64,000 bases of DNA from Eonycteris spelaea (Eukaryota; Chordata; Mammalia; Chiroptera; Pteropodidae). Made by a program: the position numbers and the translations under genes. Of this stretch, positions 1 to 11,189 are shown in pieces. The stretch is from the NCBI GenBank assembly GCA_003508835.1, contig PUFA01000311.1:248001-312000 (forward strand), in the 5' to 3' direction. The notes under the pieces were generated by a model that ran no database searches, had not been told where the DNA came from, and was given only the letters and a program-made list of their open reading frames with translations. Position 1 is the first letter of the stretch. Every line of letters starts with the position of its first letter.

Positions 1-959
1 ACCATCTTAGCTACTGAAACGTGCCATCAGGTAACAAAACACGGTAAGGCAGGACGGAACCGCATCAGACAGGGTGCTTGGCAGATGTCTGAGCTGAGGC
101 TGCCGTAATGCGAAGGAGCTGGCCAGGGGTGGCATGGGGGAAGGGCATGCCAGGCAGCGGGACCAGCAGGGCGAAGCCCCGGGGTGGGCATGAGCTGGCA
201 CGAAGGCCGCCCAGTGCGGCTGGAAGGCAGTGAGCAGCAGGCGGACTGGCAGGAGATGAGAGGGAAGAGGTGGGCTGGACTCTGTGGGCCTCTCGGTCCA
301 CAGCGAGGGTTTCGGAGCTTACTGTCAGCCGCCCCATCGGGAGGCTCCGCGTCTGCAAATTCAACTGACTATGGATCGAAAACACCCCCCACCTCCCCAA
401 AAAATTCTAGGAAACTGATCCCCAAACCAGAGTACAGGTATTTACATAGCGTTTACACCGTATTAGGTATTGTAAGTAACAGAGACGATTTAAAGTACAC
501 AGAGGACGTGCGTGGGTCATGTGCAAACATGACGCCATTCTACACCTGGACTTGCGCATCCACGGGGTGGGGAAGGGTGACCTGGAACCAATCCCCTGAG
601 AATACCGAGGGGTGAAAGCATTCTGCGTGTTGCAGTAAGACACAGGAGCCTTTCCAGCAGACGACGCAATCTAATGTGAGTCTCTCAGAGGTCGCCCTGG
701 CTGCTGGGGGAAGGGTGGATGGCAGGTCACCGAGCGAGGGCAGCAGCTGGAGGGTGAGGGGGCGGCTGCGGCGTGAACCTCGGGGCTCTGGTGGGAAAGC
801 GTGAACGCCTGCAGGGGGCCTGCCAGCGCCTGGCGCACAGCAGGAGTGGGGGCAGGGCCGTGGTCACGGCCTCTCACTTCCCGCCCCCACCCACCCTCCG
901 TGACCACAGCCTCCAAGTAAAACAGAGGCGGCAAGAGAAGCGAGCCGACTGATGATGTC

Positions 960-1012
960 CTCAGACACCAAGGACATGTGTGGCCGGCTCACCGGGGGGC
1001 CACGGACAGCGT
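960..1012 (+). promoter_or_regulatory. REST/RE1-like half sites
   Basis: The segment at 961-977 (tcagacaccaaggacat) resembles the RE1 order TCAGCACC-GGACA with an extra base. CCACGGACAGCG at 1000-1011 matches the canonical right half of RE1. No complete 21-bp site is present. The location, inside an intron of a neuronal receptor gene, makes it worth noting, but the match is partial. Confidence 0.2.
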
Positions 1013-1529
1013 CTGCAGCATACGGAGAGCCCACGTCTCAGTCGTGGCAGCGGACGAGCCCGCCCAGGACCCAGCGGTCAGCCTCAAGAGCCTGGAAGCA
1101 AGAGAAAGCCAGGGCTGGACAGGAAGCACAGGGTCACCTTCCGACTGTCGTTTGACAAATGAACAGGACTGAGCTCTGGCTGGCGAGGGGAAGGACACTG
1201 TCACCGTGACTGCGTGCGTTCTGGTGACCCCGAGTCCAGCGGGAAGGGGGAGGAGCACCCTGAGACTGCGTGCAGACGACTCCAAGCCCATCTGGGAAAT
1301 GGGCAGAGCGAGCCGGGGGCAGAGGGAAGAGAAGGCGGGTCGGACCTCCTCGGCTCGGCCCGGGGACAGCAGCTCTGGGGAATGACAGGACTTCTTTCCG
1401 TACTCACGAGGTGCTAGTCAGATGCAAGCTGGCTAACACCCTCTCAGCCACCTCACTAATGCCCTGCAGAGGCCTGGACCAGAGCCGGAGCCAGCGCTTA
1501 TGTCCCCCGCCTTGCCCCTGTGGGACTGG

Positions 1530-1670
1530 ACTTTCTAGCTGTGTGTACTTAACTTCTCTGAACCTCTATTTCCATATCTGTGAAATGGGATGAGCGCCCC
1601 ACCCCGCCTTATCGAAGGGGATACATAGACAATGCACATACAGTGCCTGGCACAGCGCTTAACAAACGAA
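1530..1670 (+). repeat. MIR SINE (+)
   Basis: Shows the MIR order: ctagctgtgtg, taacttctctgaacctc, ttccatatctgtgaaatggg, then cagtgcctggcaca. Confidence 0.8.
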
Positions 1671-1764
1671 GAAGTTCTTTTCTTAAAATTGACAAGGATG
1701 TCCTATCGGATCCCCACCTGGGCTCCCCAGGCTGCATTAAGGACAAGGCTTCATTTCTTGAGGC

Positions 1765-2110
1765 CCCAACAATGTGCCAGGGGCTAGCGATGGGGAAAAG
1801 GCAAAGATGACCCTGAAATGGTCCCCACCCTTAGAGAACTCACACTCCAGTCAGGTAGAAAGGGAGATCGATCATCGGAATACAGCGTGACACATACTGT
1901 GACGGGCGGCATGTAAATCCCTGCAGGGTCTCCAACTTGTCTCTGCCTGGGAATGTCCAAAAGCCACTGAGTTAGGCTGTGAAGCCCCTGACAGCAGGCA
2001 CAGAGTCGGAGTCCTCGCTTTGACTCCAGTACCCTCGGCACACGGTAAGGGGCTTCCTAAGTACTAGACGGAAGAATAGATGGATGGATGCGTGGACTGA
2101 TGGATGAACA
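1765..2110. repeat. Two L2 3'-end fragments in opposite orientation
   Basis: 1765-1960 reads as antisense L2 (gtgccaggggctagcgatgggg ... agagaactcacactccagtcaggtagaaagg). 1975-2110 reads sense (ggcacacggtaaggggcttcctaagtac ... aatagatggatggatg). Confidence 0.6.
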
Positions 2111-2234
2111 GATGACTGCCTTCTTAATCCCCTAAATGTAATTTCTCTACTATACGAACATGGAAGAGACCAAAGCTGATCATAACTACCTTCTTCTTCG
2201 CCATCGTCACCACCCCACCCCCACACACACCATT

Positions 2235-2480
2235 CACTGAGCATTCACTCTGAGCCACGCACGAGCTGAAAGCTACCGTCTCACGTTGTTGCCCCATTTG
2301 ATCCTCTCAGCAGTGCCTGTGAGGTGGCTGGCACCTCTGTCGCCCCCGTTTGGCAGATGGGGAACTGAGGCTCTGAGAAGTGAAGTGACCTGGCCGAGGT
2401 AACTCAGCTCCTGGGCAGTAGCGCCGAGGTGTGACGAGCTGCGCCATACTGCAGAGGTCTGTGCTTGCGCTGGGTCTGCG
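2235..2480 (-). repeat. MIR SINE (-)
   Basis: Antisense MIR core: tttgatcctctcagcag, gtttggcagatggggaactgaggctctgagaagtgaagtgacc and a diverged tail. Confidence 0.85.
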
Positions 2481-3900
2481 GCAGACGTTAGCATCCGAGT
2501 GTCAGAAAAGACGAATGCTATGTGTCCAGACCTCTATCTTGGTTCACCCTCCCAGCCTGGTCTTTGCAGATGTTTTGAGGAACTAGGTCTTTCTTCTCGA
2601 TTGACGATTTCCCCTGGCGTTGCCACTGCCCTCCCCCAAGCAGATGGTTCAATTACATGAAATTATTTTTGAGCAAGGACAGGCAGGTGAATTCCCTCTC
2701 CACCCCACACCTCGCCTACGAAATGAAAATTGAGTTGCCCCCTTTTTTTTTTAAATAGCAGGTTGTGATAAAACAATCCCCTGAAAAATCTCTCATCTTC
2801 CAAATCCCTCCAAGGTTTCCTTTATCAGCCATAAGTGGCCTCAATTTCAGGCAAGTGCCCAGAACCCCAAGTCCAGTTCAGGTAGTGAAGGTTTACTGAC
2901 CACCTATTATGTGCCATGCTCTGCTCCCAATGCTTAAAAGACACCATCAATAACGGCCATCAGTATTAATGTAGTGCTGGCCAACATGCAAAGTGAATTA
3001 AGATTTACAAAGGGCTTTCTCATCCATCATGAACCTGAAGTTCATTGGAATTAAACAGCTCTTCTCAGTTACTTCTCAGTTACTGCTCCAAAACCGAAGC
3101 TCCACCATCAGACCTCGAACCCAGAGCCCACTGTTCCGCTGAATACGCAAAGCCTTCAAGGACGAGAAAGACCCACCCCTGTCCCCAAATGGAGCCGCCT
3201 CTTTGAATCCCGCTAGGACTTCCCATTCTTCAGGACGGTGTCTGGTCGGAAAGATAAAGAAATGAGCAACCCTGATGTGAAGACCAGTGTGCGATATTCT
3301 AGAGGGAACCCTTGACCCTGAGGCAAGGGGGAAGGCGCCCACCCCCGTCTTGGGCTGGGGGAAGTGCTGGGAAGGCAGGGAGGCAGCAGGGCAGGCCTTG
3401 TGTCGCCGCTGTCTGGAACTCACCTTCCTCCTTTCTGGGACCCAAAAGGCAATGCGCGGTCTGTTTCTTTGTCCTACGCACACATGGAGCATGAGCCTTT
3501 GTCCTACGCACACATGGAGCATCTCCTGGGCATCTGAGCATTTACCAAGGACTGAGGACAGGGGAGATGAATGACCTTGGCCCATGCTTCCAAGACACGT
3601 ACAGTCCAGTGGGCGAAACAAGTAAACTGAAAATTATTAGGTTGTGCCATATGAAACTGTCAACATATCGCCATTTTTGACCTTCTAAAAAGACCGTTTC
3701 ACGTGGCTCAAACTTATACCTGACAGTGTAATAATTCGCCGTCCTGAAGGAAAGCTCGGGATGACGCGGGAGCCGCAGACCAGCGGCCACTGAGGGCGGC
3801 GTCCATGACCCCAATCCCGCCGCGCACCCCACGCACAGCGGTAGCCACGGCTGAACGCTGGGAAGCCCAGCTGATGGTAGAAACTAAGCCAACAGTCATT
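2481..3900. other. Intronic stretch, little recognisable
   Basis: Apart from a weak antisense MIR/L2 end at about 2885-3060 (accacctattatgtgccatgctctg) and the 30-bp duplication at 3468, I see nothing nameable. Open frames here on both strands are short and show no homology. Confidence 0.5.
3468..3527 (+). repeat. 30-bp tandem duplication (two copies)
   Basis: The 25-base block starting tttgtcctacgcacacat at 3468-3492 is repeated exactly at 3498-3522, a period of 30 bases. The identity of the two blocks points to a recent local duplication or a minimal minisatellite. Confidence 0.85.
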
Positions 3901-3904
3901 TACC

Positions 3905-4130
3905 GTGACTATAACTAACATTAGTTGAGCGCCTACTCCCTGGCAGGCGTTATTTCAAGCACGTGCTGTGAAGGCACCAACCCTTCTAGCCCCATGACGT
4001 GGGTGCAGTCATTGCCCTCATCAGATGAGGAAGCCGAGGCGCATGGTAAGCTGTGACATGGCTCCAGGTCATGCGGTTAGTGCTACGGCAAAGCCAGCCT
4101 TCCAACGGGGACACCGGGACCTGGAGCCCG
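3905..4130 (-). repeat. MIR SINE (-)
   Basis: Near-full antisense MIR: ttgagcgcctactccctggcagg, then tcatcagatgaggaagccgaggcgcatgg and ccaggtcatgcggttag. Confidence 0.8.
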
Positions 4131-5879
4131 GGCTCCCACCTGCTCCACAGAGCTTCTGCTCAGGACACTTCTTTATTTCCAAGGTCACCCAGGTGGCTGT
4201 TTTTTTCCGTTCAAGCTGTGATCTCGTCCTCTGACAACGGGAGATGAGGAGATGAGACAGCCACCGTGGAGGGAGAGAATTGTAAAGGCTGCTCACATTG
4301 GAGGGCAACGTGGGCCCTCACGAACCAAGCAGAGAATGTCCCCCGAGATGAGGACGGGCATGATAATGGGTGGCATCTAATGCCCCCAACCGGCGGCCTG
4401 AGTTCGAGCCTTACTTTTTACACTGGGAAGAGCCACAGCGGACGGAACAGTTTTATGCGGAGACTTTGGACCTGAGCACCACGGGCAGCCCAGGGCGGGA
4501 AAGGAGGCCGCTCCTCACTCACAGTGGGGCTCTTCCAGGGTGCTGGAGCCTAGGCTGGCATGGATGGAATCTTCCGCCCATTCCATTTCCCAGCCGGCCG
4601 CCGTGGCCACATCTGGGCTTTTCTAAGCATACCATTACGTTACCCACAAATAATAACTGTCACGCCTGTCTGAATAGCTACTTCTCGGCGTTTAGTTTCC
4701 TGCCTCCTCGTTTGGCTAAACCATAGGTTTGGATTCTTTATTAGTAGCATTAGCACTTAATATTAGTAAAATCAGCTTACCAATGGTATTTTATCAAACT
4801 GAGGGAAATGATTGAAGTTTTGAGCAAACTCAGACAGACAGCTTCAGGAATGGAGGGGCAGGGCCCAAGGCACAAGAAGTCCCTACAGTAATCTAGCTGT
4901 TAGATGATGACATCTAGATTTGGACGCTACACCAAACCAAACAAGTGCCTACTATGTGTCAGGTACTGTGCTAGCGACTAAGAGTGTGGCCCAAAATGAG
5001 ACAGACACCAGGAGCCCTCCCAGAGCTCCCGGCGCCAGGATGACCAAGGGAGAGGAAGGACAGGGTGCATCTAAGAGTATTTAGATGAAGAATTAGCTGG
5101 ACACGGTCTTATGGGTGGGCAGCACAAAATTACTGCAAGTCTCAAAGCCTGGCAAGGTAATTGATAATGACCAAGAAATTGACTGCATTTGTATTAGCTT
5201 CTGAAACCTATGACAATCTAGTCATCTGAAAAAGAGCAGATGAGAGCAATGAAATTAGAATTCTTCATTTACGAGTGCTTTTGAGAAGGCGGATTCCAGA
5301 GAAATTAGCCGATATTCTAATTTTCTGCTACCTCGCTCCGGATACCCTTCAGGCCGCCTCTGATAACTAACATTTGCCTAAATGCTTCTCCAGTGTGCAA
5401 AGCTGCTCCCCGTGCATTGTCTCCTCTGGTCCCCACAACAACCTTGGGAGCCTGCAAAGCAATTTCACAGAGGTTATCACACTGGATTCTTGAATTCTCA
5501 TGCCTCATTTCCCTGCAGTCCGCACGGCCAAGCCTGTCATTTTACAGTTCTGCAGACACAGCATGCTTTCACACTTCCTTGACTTTGCACTGTGGTTCCC
5601 TCTGCCCAAGAGGAGCCCATCCCATCCTTGTTCGACCAGGGAGTACCCTGCTCGTCCCAGGAAACCCTGGGCAGGCGGGTAAGGCCTTTGTTCCCTGGGG
5701 CAGCAGGGAAGGTTCAGGCATCCCCGAGTCGAGGGCACCCGGCCATGGTCCCCATGTCAGGGGAGCACAGCAGGCCAAGGGGACAGCTCTGTCCTGCAGC
5801 TGACTCAGGTGTCACCGGAAGCAACGGGGCCCAGGCCTGCTGCCTTCATACAGAGTGCAGCAGGTAACCCTTCACAGCT
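4131..5879. repeat. Intron with antisense L2 (4935-5075) and a weak MIR (5360-5520)
   Basis: At 4935-5075: acaagtgcctactatgtgtcaggtactgtgctag, the reverse of the L2 3' terminus. At 5360-5520: a diverged antisense MIR (taacatttgcc ... ccacaacaaccttgggagc). The rest is unremarkable single-copy DNA. Confidence 0.6.
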
Positions 5880-6090
5880 GGACTGACGTGAGTTCAAATC
5901 CGGAGTTTGTGACTTACTAGCTACGTAACCTTGGGCAAGCCTCTCACCCTAATTCTAAATTCCCTCCTCTGTGGAAAGGATCTGATAATACCCGCCGTCA
6001 ACGTAAGGGAAGCAGCAGTGACTATCAGTGCAAAACACTTATCCAGATATCTATAACCACAGATTGCTAAGTGGAAGCTATTATTTTTAC
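5880..6090 (+). repeat. MIR SINE (+)
   Basis: gtgagttcaaatccgg, ttactagctacgtaaccttgggcaagcctctcacc and tctgataatacccgcc follow the MIR order, including the tRNA-derived B-box region. Confidence 0.85.
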
Positions 6091-6494
6091 TATTAAGATG
6101 ACTTCTCTCATGGCAGAAAAAGGTATAGAATCCTTTTTCACATTATCACTATTACTGCTACCATTACCATGATTATTTACATTTTTCCTTCTAAAAGGGT
6201 GGGGGAACACTTGCTTCTCCTACTGACACTTTCCTTGTCCTCCCTTGGAAATGACGGGGGAGGGGGTGTAGTTCGTTTCATCAGGGGAGGCACAGTCATC
6301 ACTGGCAGCTGGACCGGCAGGTTCACGGAGGACAGACAGAATGCATAGGAAGAGAGACCTGACCAGGACAAGGCCCAGAGGCTGGACAGGGTGTGGCTTA
6401 TTCGGGGAGCTTCAGGCGCAGTGGCTCCTCCTGGCTGGGACACAGGGTAGGGAGGAGGTAAACGGGATGGAGAGGGTACAGAGGCCACGATTCC

Positions 6495-6690
6495 AAGGGT
6501 GCTTCCTATGCAGCCCATGCTCTTCTAAGTCCTTTCTGTCCAACAAGGTATTTAGTCCTCACAGTCGGTCCCGTTTTATAGATGAGTAAATGGAGGCACT
6601 GAGAAGTTAGGTAGTTTGCCCAAGGTCACACAGCAAGTTCATGTCAGATCCGCATCCAACGCCTGTGCTCATGACCGCGGTACCAGGAAG
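6495..6690 (-). repeat. MIR SINE (-)
   Basis: ttatagatgagtaaatggaggcactgagaag, then tttgcccaaggtcacacagcaag, antisense MIR. Confidence 0.85.
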
Positions 6691-6807
6691 GCACTGCTTC
6701 TTTCTTCTCTGTGACATTCAGACAGGTGTCCCAAAGCCAGAAAAGAAACAGACCCCTCCAGAGTCACGAGGAAGCAAGTAGAAGCCAGCGTGGGTGGCCT
6801 GGAAGCT

Positions 6808-6810
<3 letters not shown>

Positions 6811-6846
<36 letters not shown>
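6811..6846. repeat. (TC)n microsatellite
   Basis: Uninterrupted CT dinucleotides of about 35 bases in the GPR139 intron, a likely length-polymorphic locus. Confidence 0.95.
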
Positions 6847-6849
<3 letters not shown>

Positions 6850-7845
6850 CCTCCCAGCATGCAGAGGTGGGTTTTTAGAAGTTCCCGAACATAAAACCAT
6901 TTCCATATAATTATGCCTCCTTGACCTACATGTCATTCGGCTGTTGCATGCGCCGAAGGCACAAAAACCAATTTTTCCAACCAAACAAAATTGCTTCCCA
7001 AGGTCCCCAGGTAATCAGACATTGTCTTCTGGGCATGGCCTGTTCCCCGTCCAGCCACGTCCCCTGGCACAGGTGCTGGCCTGTGAGCCCCCCATCTGCT
7101 GGGAGAATGCAGGTCCCACGGTGGAACAGAACTGGAACAGAACGTCCACCAGGCCTCGGAGAGCCTGCCGCCAGCGCCATGCAGCGGAGAACTCCTCAGG
7201 AACATCCAGATCCCACGGGTCCCTGCCACCTGAGGAGGAAGTGGGTGCACCCTTCGAGAAGTGTCACCTCTCCGCATTTCTGCTGGCTCCTGTCGAATTT
7301 TACACATGAGGAAGGGACGATGCCACCCCATTTCTGAAAGTTTCAGTGAAGTGTGTAAAGGACCCTCTCTCTGCTCCTCACGCCCACCCACCTTGTCGCC
7401 CTTTGGGAGCACCTGTTCCTGGTACAGAAAAAATCAGCTCTCGCTCAGTAAACCCTCTGAGGCTCAGTGCCCTGCCGAGACTCAGCTGCCCCAGGACAGA
7501 GAACCACACTGGGCCGCGCAGCCACCTGCCTGGTTAGAACTGGGTGCTGCCGCTTCTTTGCCTCTTCTCCCACCAGGCGCCCCTCCCAGCTCTCTCTCCC
7601 CGCAGGGGCAGGTGGATAACAGAAAAGAGCAAGGCCTGGCGGGGACTTGCTGAAGTTAAGGGCAGCCCCATGTGGAAATGTGGGCCCGGCTTGGCCTCCC
7701 CTTCTGATTTTCAAAGGAAGCGCAGATCGTCAATTGGATAGGAAATACTATAACTTGTAATTATGGCAACCGATTCAAAAATAATCTTAAAGACCATCAG
7801 CAGCCTCTGGTCCATGACCTCGATTTTCTGCTGAATTTCTAAATG
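6850..7845. other. Intronic stretch without recognised element
   Basis: Unique-looking intron sequence. Several frames of 60-160 codons are open on both strands, but composition is ordinary and no protein family is recognisable. Confidence 0.5.
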
Positions 7846-7849
7846 TTCC

Positions 7850-8170
7850 AACAGCGTGCCTCCTGGCCTCTGCACGTTCTGATCCCTCTGCTGGCAGGCT
7901 TTGCTCCCTAGTCACTTGACGGCTCCCATGCCTCCATCTCGCTGAATCCATGCCACTTCCTCCAAGAAGTCTTCCGTGATCCATCATCCCTCTAAGTGCT
8001 CCCATATCTGTCTTCTGCCGTTTGGGGCCTTCTCTCTGGGTATCTATCTGGCTCTGCCAAGCTAGAAGCTCCAAGAGGGAAGACACAGGTTCTTCTGGCT
8101 TACTGAGACATGGCGGCTGGTAGCAAGGTGCCTGAACACAGTGGGAGTCGATTGCGGTGGCCGAAGGAAA
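7850..8170 (+). repeat. L2 LINE 3' region (+)
   Basis: cttcctccaagaagtcttccgtgat and ctagaagctccaagagggaagacac correspond to the L2 ORF2 end and 3'UTR. Confidence 0.75.
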
Positions 8171-8249
8171 GGGAGGGACACTAGCCTGAGTGGTCCTGGT
8201 GAAATACAAAATCCTCCTCAGCCCAGTCTCTGGGTCGGGCTGGTGAGCA

Positions 8250-8690
8250 ATGAAAATAACATTTGCTGAGCACTGCCTCCGTGCCGGGTCCTCTTCTCAG
8301 GACTGGCCTTCATGCCACCAAGAACCCTATAACACGGCTATCGTGACCCTATTTTACAAATGAGGAACGTTAAGGCATGGAGTGTTTAAGAAGATCACCA
8401 GGATCACAAAGCCAGAAATGAGCAAACTTTGGATTCAACCCCACGAAGTCTGCTCTCAGCCCTGGCACTCCTAACCTCTCCGCTTTCCAACAGAGAAAGG
8501 AGCAGTATTTTTGAGTACCTACTACATGCCAAGCATGGTACTAATGCTTTTCTGTGTTAAGTTACTCAGGCTTCATAACAAGCCCTCTGGGAGGATGGCA
8601 TCGTCCCCACTGCACAGATGAGGAAAGTGAGTTAAGTGTCATGCCCGGGCAAGTATATGGAGAATTGAAAGTCGGATTCGCCAGCCACGA
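8250..8690 (-). repeat. Two adjacent MIR SINEs (-)
   Basis: 8250-8490 (catttgctgagcactgcctccgtgcc ... ttttacaaatgaggaacg) and 8500-8690 (gagtacctactacatgccaagcatgg ... gcacagatgaggaaagtgag) are separate antisense MIR copies, head to tail. Confidence 0.8.
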
Positions 8691-8849
8691 CAGGAGTAAC
8701 AGGAAGGAGTGCCCGCGAGGCCACAGGGAGACTCTGGGTTTAGAGAAGGCGGCAGCGGGGAGGGATAAGATCAGCCACCACGCAGCCAATGGAGTACCAC
8801 AAACGGGCAGCAGCAGACAAGTCCCGCAGGGAGCGCCTTGATGAACCCG

Positions 8850-8905
8850 CCTGCCCGTCCATCTGCCCGTCCGTCCGTCCATCAGCCCGTCCGTCCGTCC
8901 ATTCA
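8850..8905. repeat. (CCGT/CCAT)n tetranucleotide repeat
   Basis: Imperfect runs of gtcc/cgtc units with interspersed catc. CpG in the unit makes it mutable. Confidence 0.85.
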
Positions 8906-9114
8906 CCTGTCACTCTTATCCCACCAACACTGACGGACTGCGTACTTTGCCTGCCCTGTGATAGGCCCTCAAGGCTCAGAGAAAAGAGACTCAGTCCCTC
9001 CCATCGTCAGGTAACGGACGATGAAGATTCGAAGGAAATCATTACAAATACGTGGTAAACGCTCTAGTCAATGAGGTTCTTAGCTCAGCTCACCGAGATC
9101 AGGGGAGGCTTTAA

Positions 9115-9400
9115 AATAACGAGTCCGCCAAGCAGAGGGCCGCGGGCAGGGTGGGCACTCCCAGCAGAGGGCACAGCCGCTGCGGGCCACGAAGGCGAGA
9201 GGATGCTGCCGACTGGCGAGGCGAAGGGCAAGGCGCACGTGCGCGTGGCGGCCGAGGCTGTGGCGCATCTGCTCGGCTGTGCGAAGACGCAGGCTTTTGG
9301 CTACTGAGCAGAGGTCTCCGGCCAGCGACCCACGGGCCACAGCGTGTACGTGCGTGTGCGTGTGCATACACGTGTGCCGCGTGTTGCCCGCGGGCCTCTC
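9115..9400. promoter_or_regulatory. CpG-dense patch with CTCF-type motif (intronic)
   Basis: By eye about 30 CpG dinucleotides fall in roughly 290 bases, with high GC, in an otherwise CpG-poor intron. It contains CCAGCAGAGGGCA at 9161-9173, matching the CTCF core consensus, and a similar AGCAGAGGGCCG just upstream (from about 9131). A run of alternating purine/pyrimidine sequence (9341-9382) follows. It could be an intronic CpG island, an alternative promoter or an insulator. Long frames open through it on both strands, but this is what GC-rich DNA does by chance. Confidence 0.5.
9161..9174 (+). promoter_or_regulatory. CTCF-like binding motif
   Basis: CCAGCAGAGGGCAC fits the core consensus CCASYAGRKGGC at every position. 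It lies in a CpG-rich context, which would make binding methylation-sensitive. Occupancy cannot be judged from sequence. Confidence 0.5.
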
Positions 9401-10150
9401 TGGAAACACTGGGGGGCCTGGCCACGGCCAGCTACCACTTCCTGCTGGGAAACCAGCAGCTGAGACTAAACAGTCGCTGCCCTGCTGAAACAGGGCGCGA
9501 GCTGTCCAGTTCACTGCAGCTGCCCGCACGCCCGCCTCACACACGATGTCACCTGCCTGCCTGGCCCGCCTCCCATTCGGCTTGCAAGCCCTGGCACAGA
9601 GCCACCGAAGGGAGCAGGGGGGTTGAAATGACTCCTCGTGCTGGGACTTATAAGTGATGTCTGAGCACCCCGAACCCCAGGAATGAGTCTTGTACTCCCG
9701 AGAGCCCAATCCGAGCTTGGCACAGAATTGGGCCTCACTAAACTTATGTTGAGCTGAATTGGATTCACATAGAAGATTCTGGCACAAAACCTTTTCTCAG
9801 GGAGCTGACAGTCTCGAAAAGCTCTCTCTCACACACTGAACACTAAATTAATTTCCAATTAATTTCCAATTACCCTTGACCACAGTCCCTGACTCATTTT
9901 CTGCAGTAAACCGTTAGTAACTTTCAGAGTGTTCTCAAAACTGTAACCGGCACTTCGGCATGTCTGGATGCTGTGTTCGTCTGCATTCGTTATTCATTCA
10001 TTTATTCGTTCACAGGTATTTATCGAGCACCTACTGCATGCAAGAGGCCGTGTAAGAGGTTGGCAACATAGTAACAATAATAATAATAATAATAAGCAAA
10101 ATAGTTACACTTCCTGCCTTTCAAGACTTCTAACCTACCGAACGGTTATG
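9401..10150. repeat. Intron with L2 tails
   Basis: 9640-9770 reads as an L2 3' end in sense orientation (gagcttggcacagaattgggcctcactaaac); 9990-10070 is an antisense L2 tail (tcattcatttattcgttcac). A perfect 11-bp tandem pair, aatttccaatt, lies at 9850-9871. Confidence 0.6.
10073..10095. repeat. (AAT)n repeat at an L2/MIR tail
   Basis: Seven or so AAT/TAA units directly after an antisense L2 3' end (tcattcatttattcg...gagcacctactgcatgc). Confidence 0.85.
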
Positions 10151-10360
10151 ACGGTAACATTTATATAGCACGCGTGGCACCCGGCACTGGTCCGGGAACC
10201 TTTTAACGCTCCCTAAAGCCTGTGGTGAGGGTCATGTCATCATCCTTTTCATAGATGAGCAAACTGAGGCATGGGGAGGTTGAATAAATGGCCCACGATC
10301 ACACAGCTGGAAAGCGGCAGCGTCGGGTTGGAACCCTCACAGCCTGGCCCCAGAATCTGT
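10150..10360 (-). repeat. MIR SINE (-)
   Basis: catttatatagcacgcgtggcacc, then tcatagatgagcaaactgaggcatggggaggttg and cacacagctgg. Confidence 0.85.
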
Positions 10361-10819
10361 CCTCTCTGTCACCTCTCCTCCTGGGATGACACTGGGAGCC
10401 CTGACGTGCCTCCTGAAGCACCAGGGTGGTGCTCACTTCTGGCGGCATCCACAGCAACGGGCCCCTGGGCTGGGAGATTAACCATAACGTGTTCTGAAAC
10501 TTGTGTATAGAGTAGCTATTTTTTTTCCCCCTGATATTGCATTAATGTTTTTTCTTAAGTTGGAGATACTTGATGCAGGACTAATATTAGCAGCAGCTAG
10601 AGGTGCAAAGTCAACAGCTGACGGCTGTAGTTTACACGTGGTCTTAGCTACAGCACAACCAGCCATCTCTGGGAAGAGACCCCTCATGGATTGAAAGACA
10701 GTGTGGGCCTTCGCCCGTGCCGCTGCTGGACCGTAGAGTGCCCATCCCCATCATCCCCTGCCTGCTTCTGCAGCCTTCCCAGGCCCGATGCCGGAATGCA
10801 TTGCCACGTTCTCTCCGTG

Positions 10820-11180
10820 GGCCTAAGAACATGCCTGGACCTCCTGGTCACACTCACCGCTTGGACACGCAACCTCTTTCCCTTTCTGCCTCCCTCCCTG
10901 GAGAGGAGAGACCTGCCTCCCCTCGCCACCAGATGCAGCACTGTGACTGGCACGTAGCATATGCTTTCTGAAGGAAAGGAGGCGGCCCAGAAAAACGTGT
11001 GACTCACCCAAGGCCACAGAGCTAGTAAGCAGCAGAGCAGAATTCCACTGCGCCAGAACGGACTGTAAGCTGCATGCGGGCTCCATCCACTTGTGTGTTT
11101 CTGCTGCATCCCCATGTCTGGCCTGGTGCCCAGTGCATACTGAACAGCTCAGTCAGTGTTTGTCGAATGAATAAGTGAGC
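10820..11180 (+). repeat. L2 fragments (+)
   Basis: gactggcacgtagcatatgctttctg ends one L2 copy near 10970. A second runs to about 11180 (gactgtaagctgcatgcgggc ... gtgtttgtcgaatgaataagtgag). A short antisense MIR piece (acccaaggccacagagctagtaag) lies between. Confidence 0.65.
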
Positions 11181-11189
11181 GCCAGCCTC

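Noticed and set aside
6669..6984. Minus-strand frames with Arg-Glu dipeptide repeats
   Set aside because: Translation of the (TC)n microsatellite.
9080..9787. 235-codon minus-strand open frame
   Set aside because: Lies over the CpG-rich patch where stops are rare; no recognisable domain.
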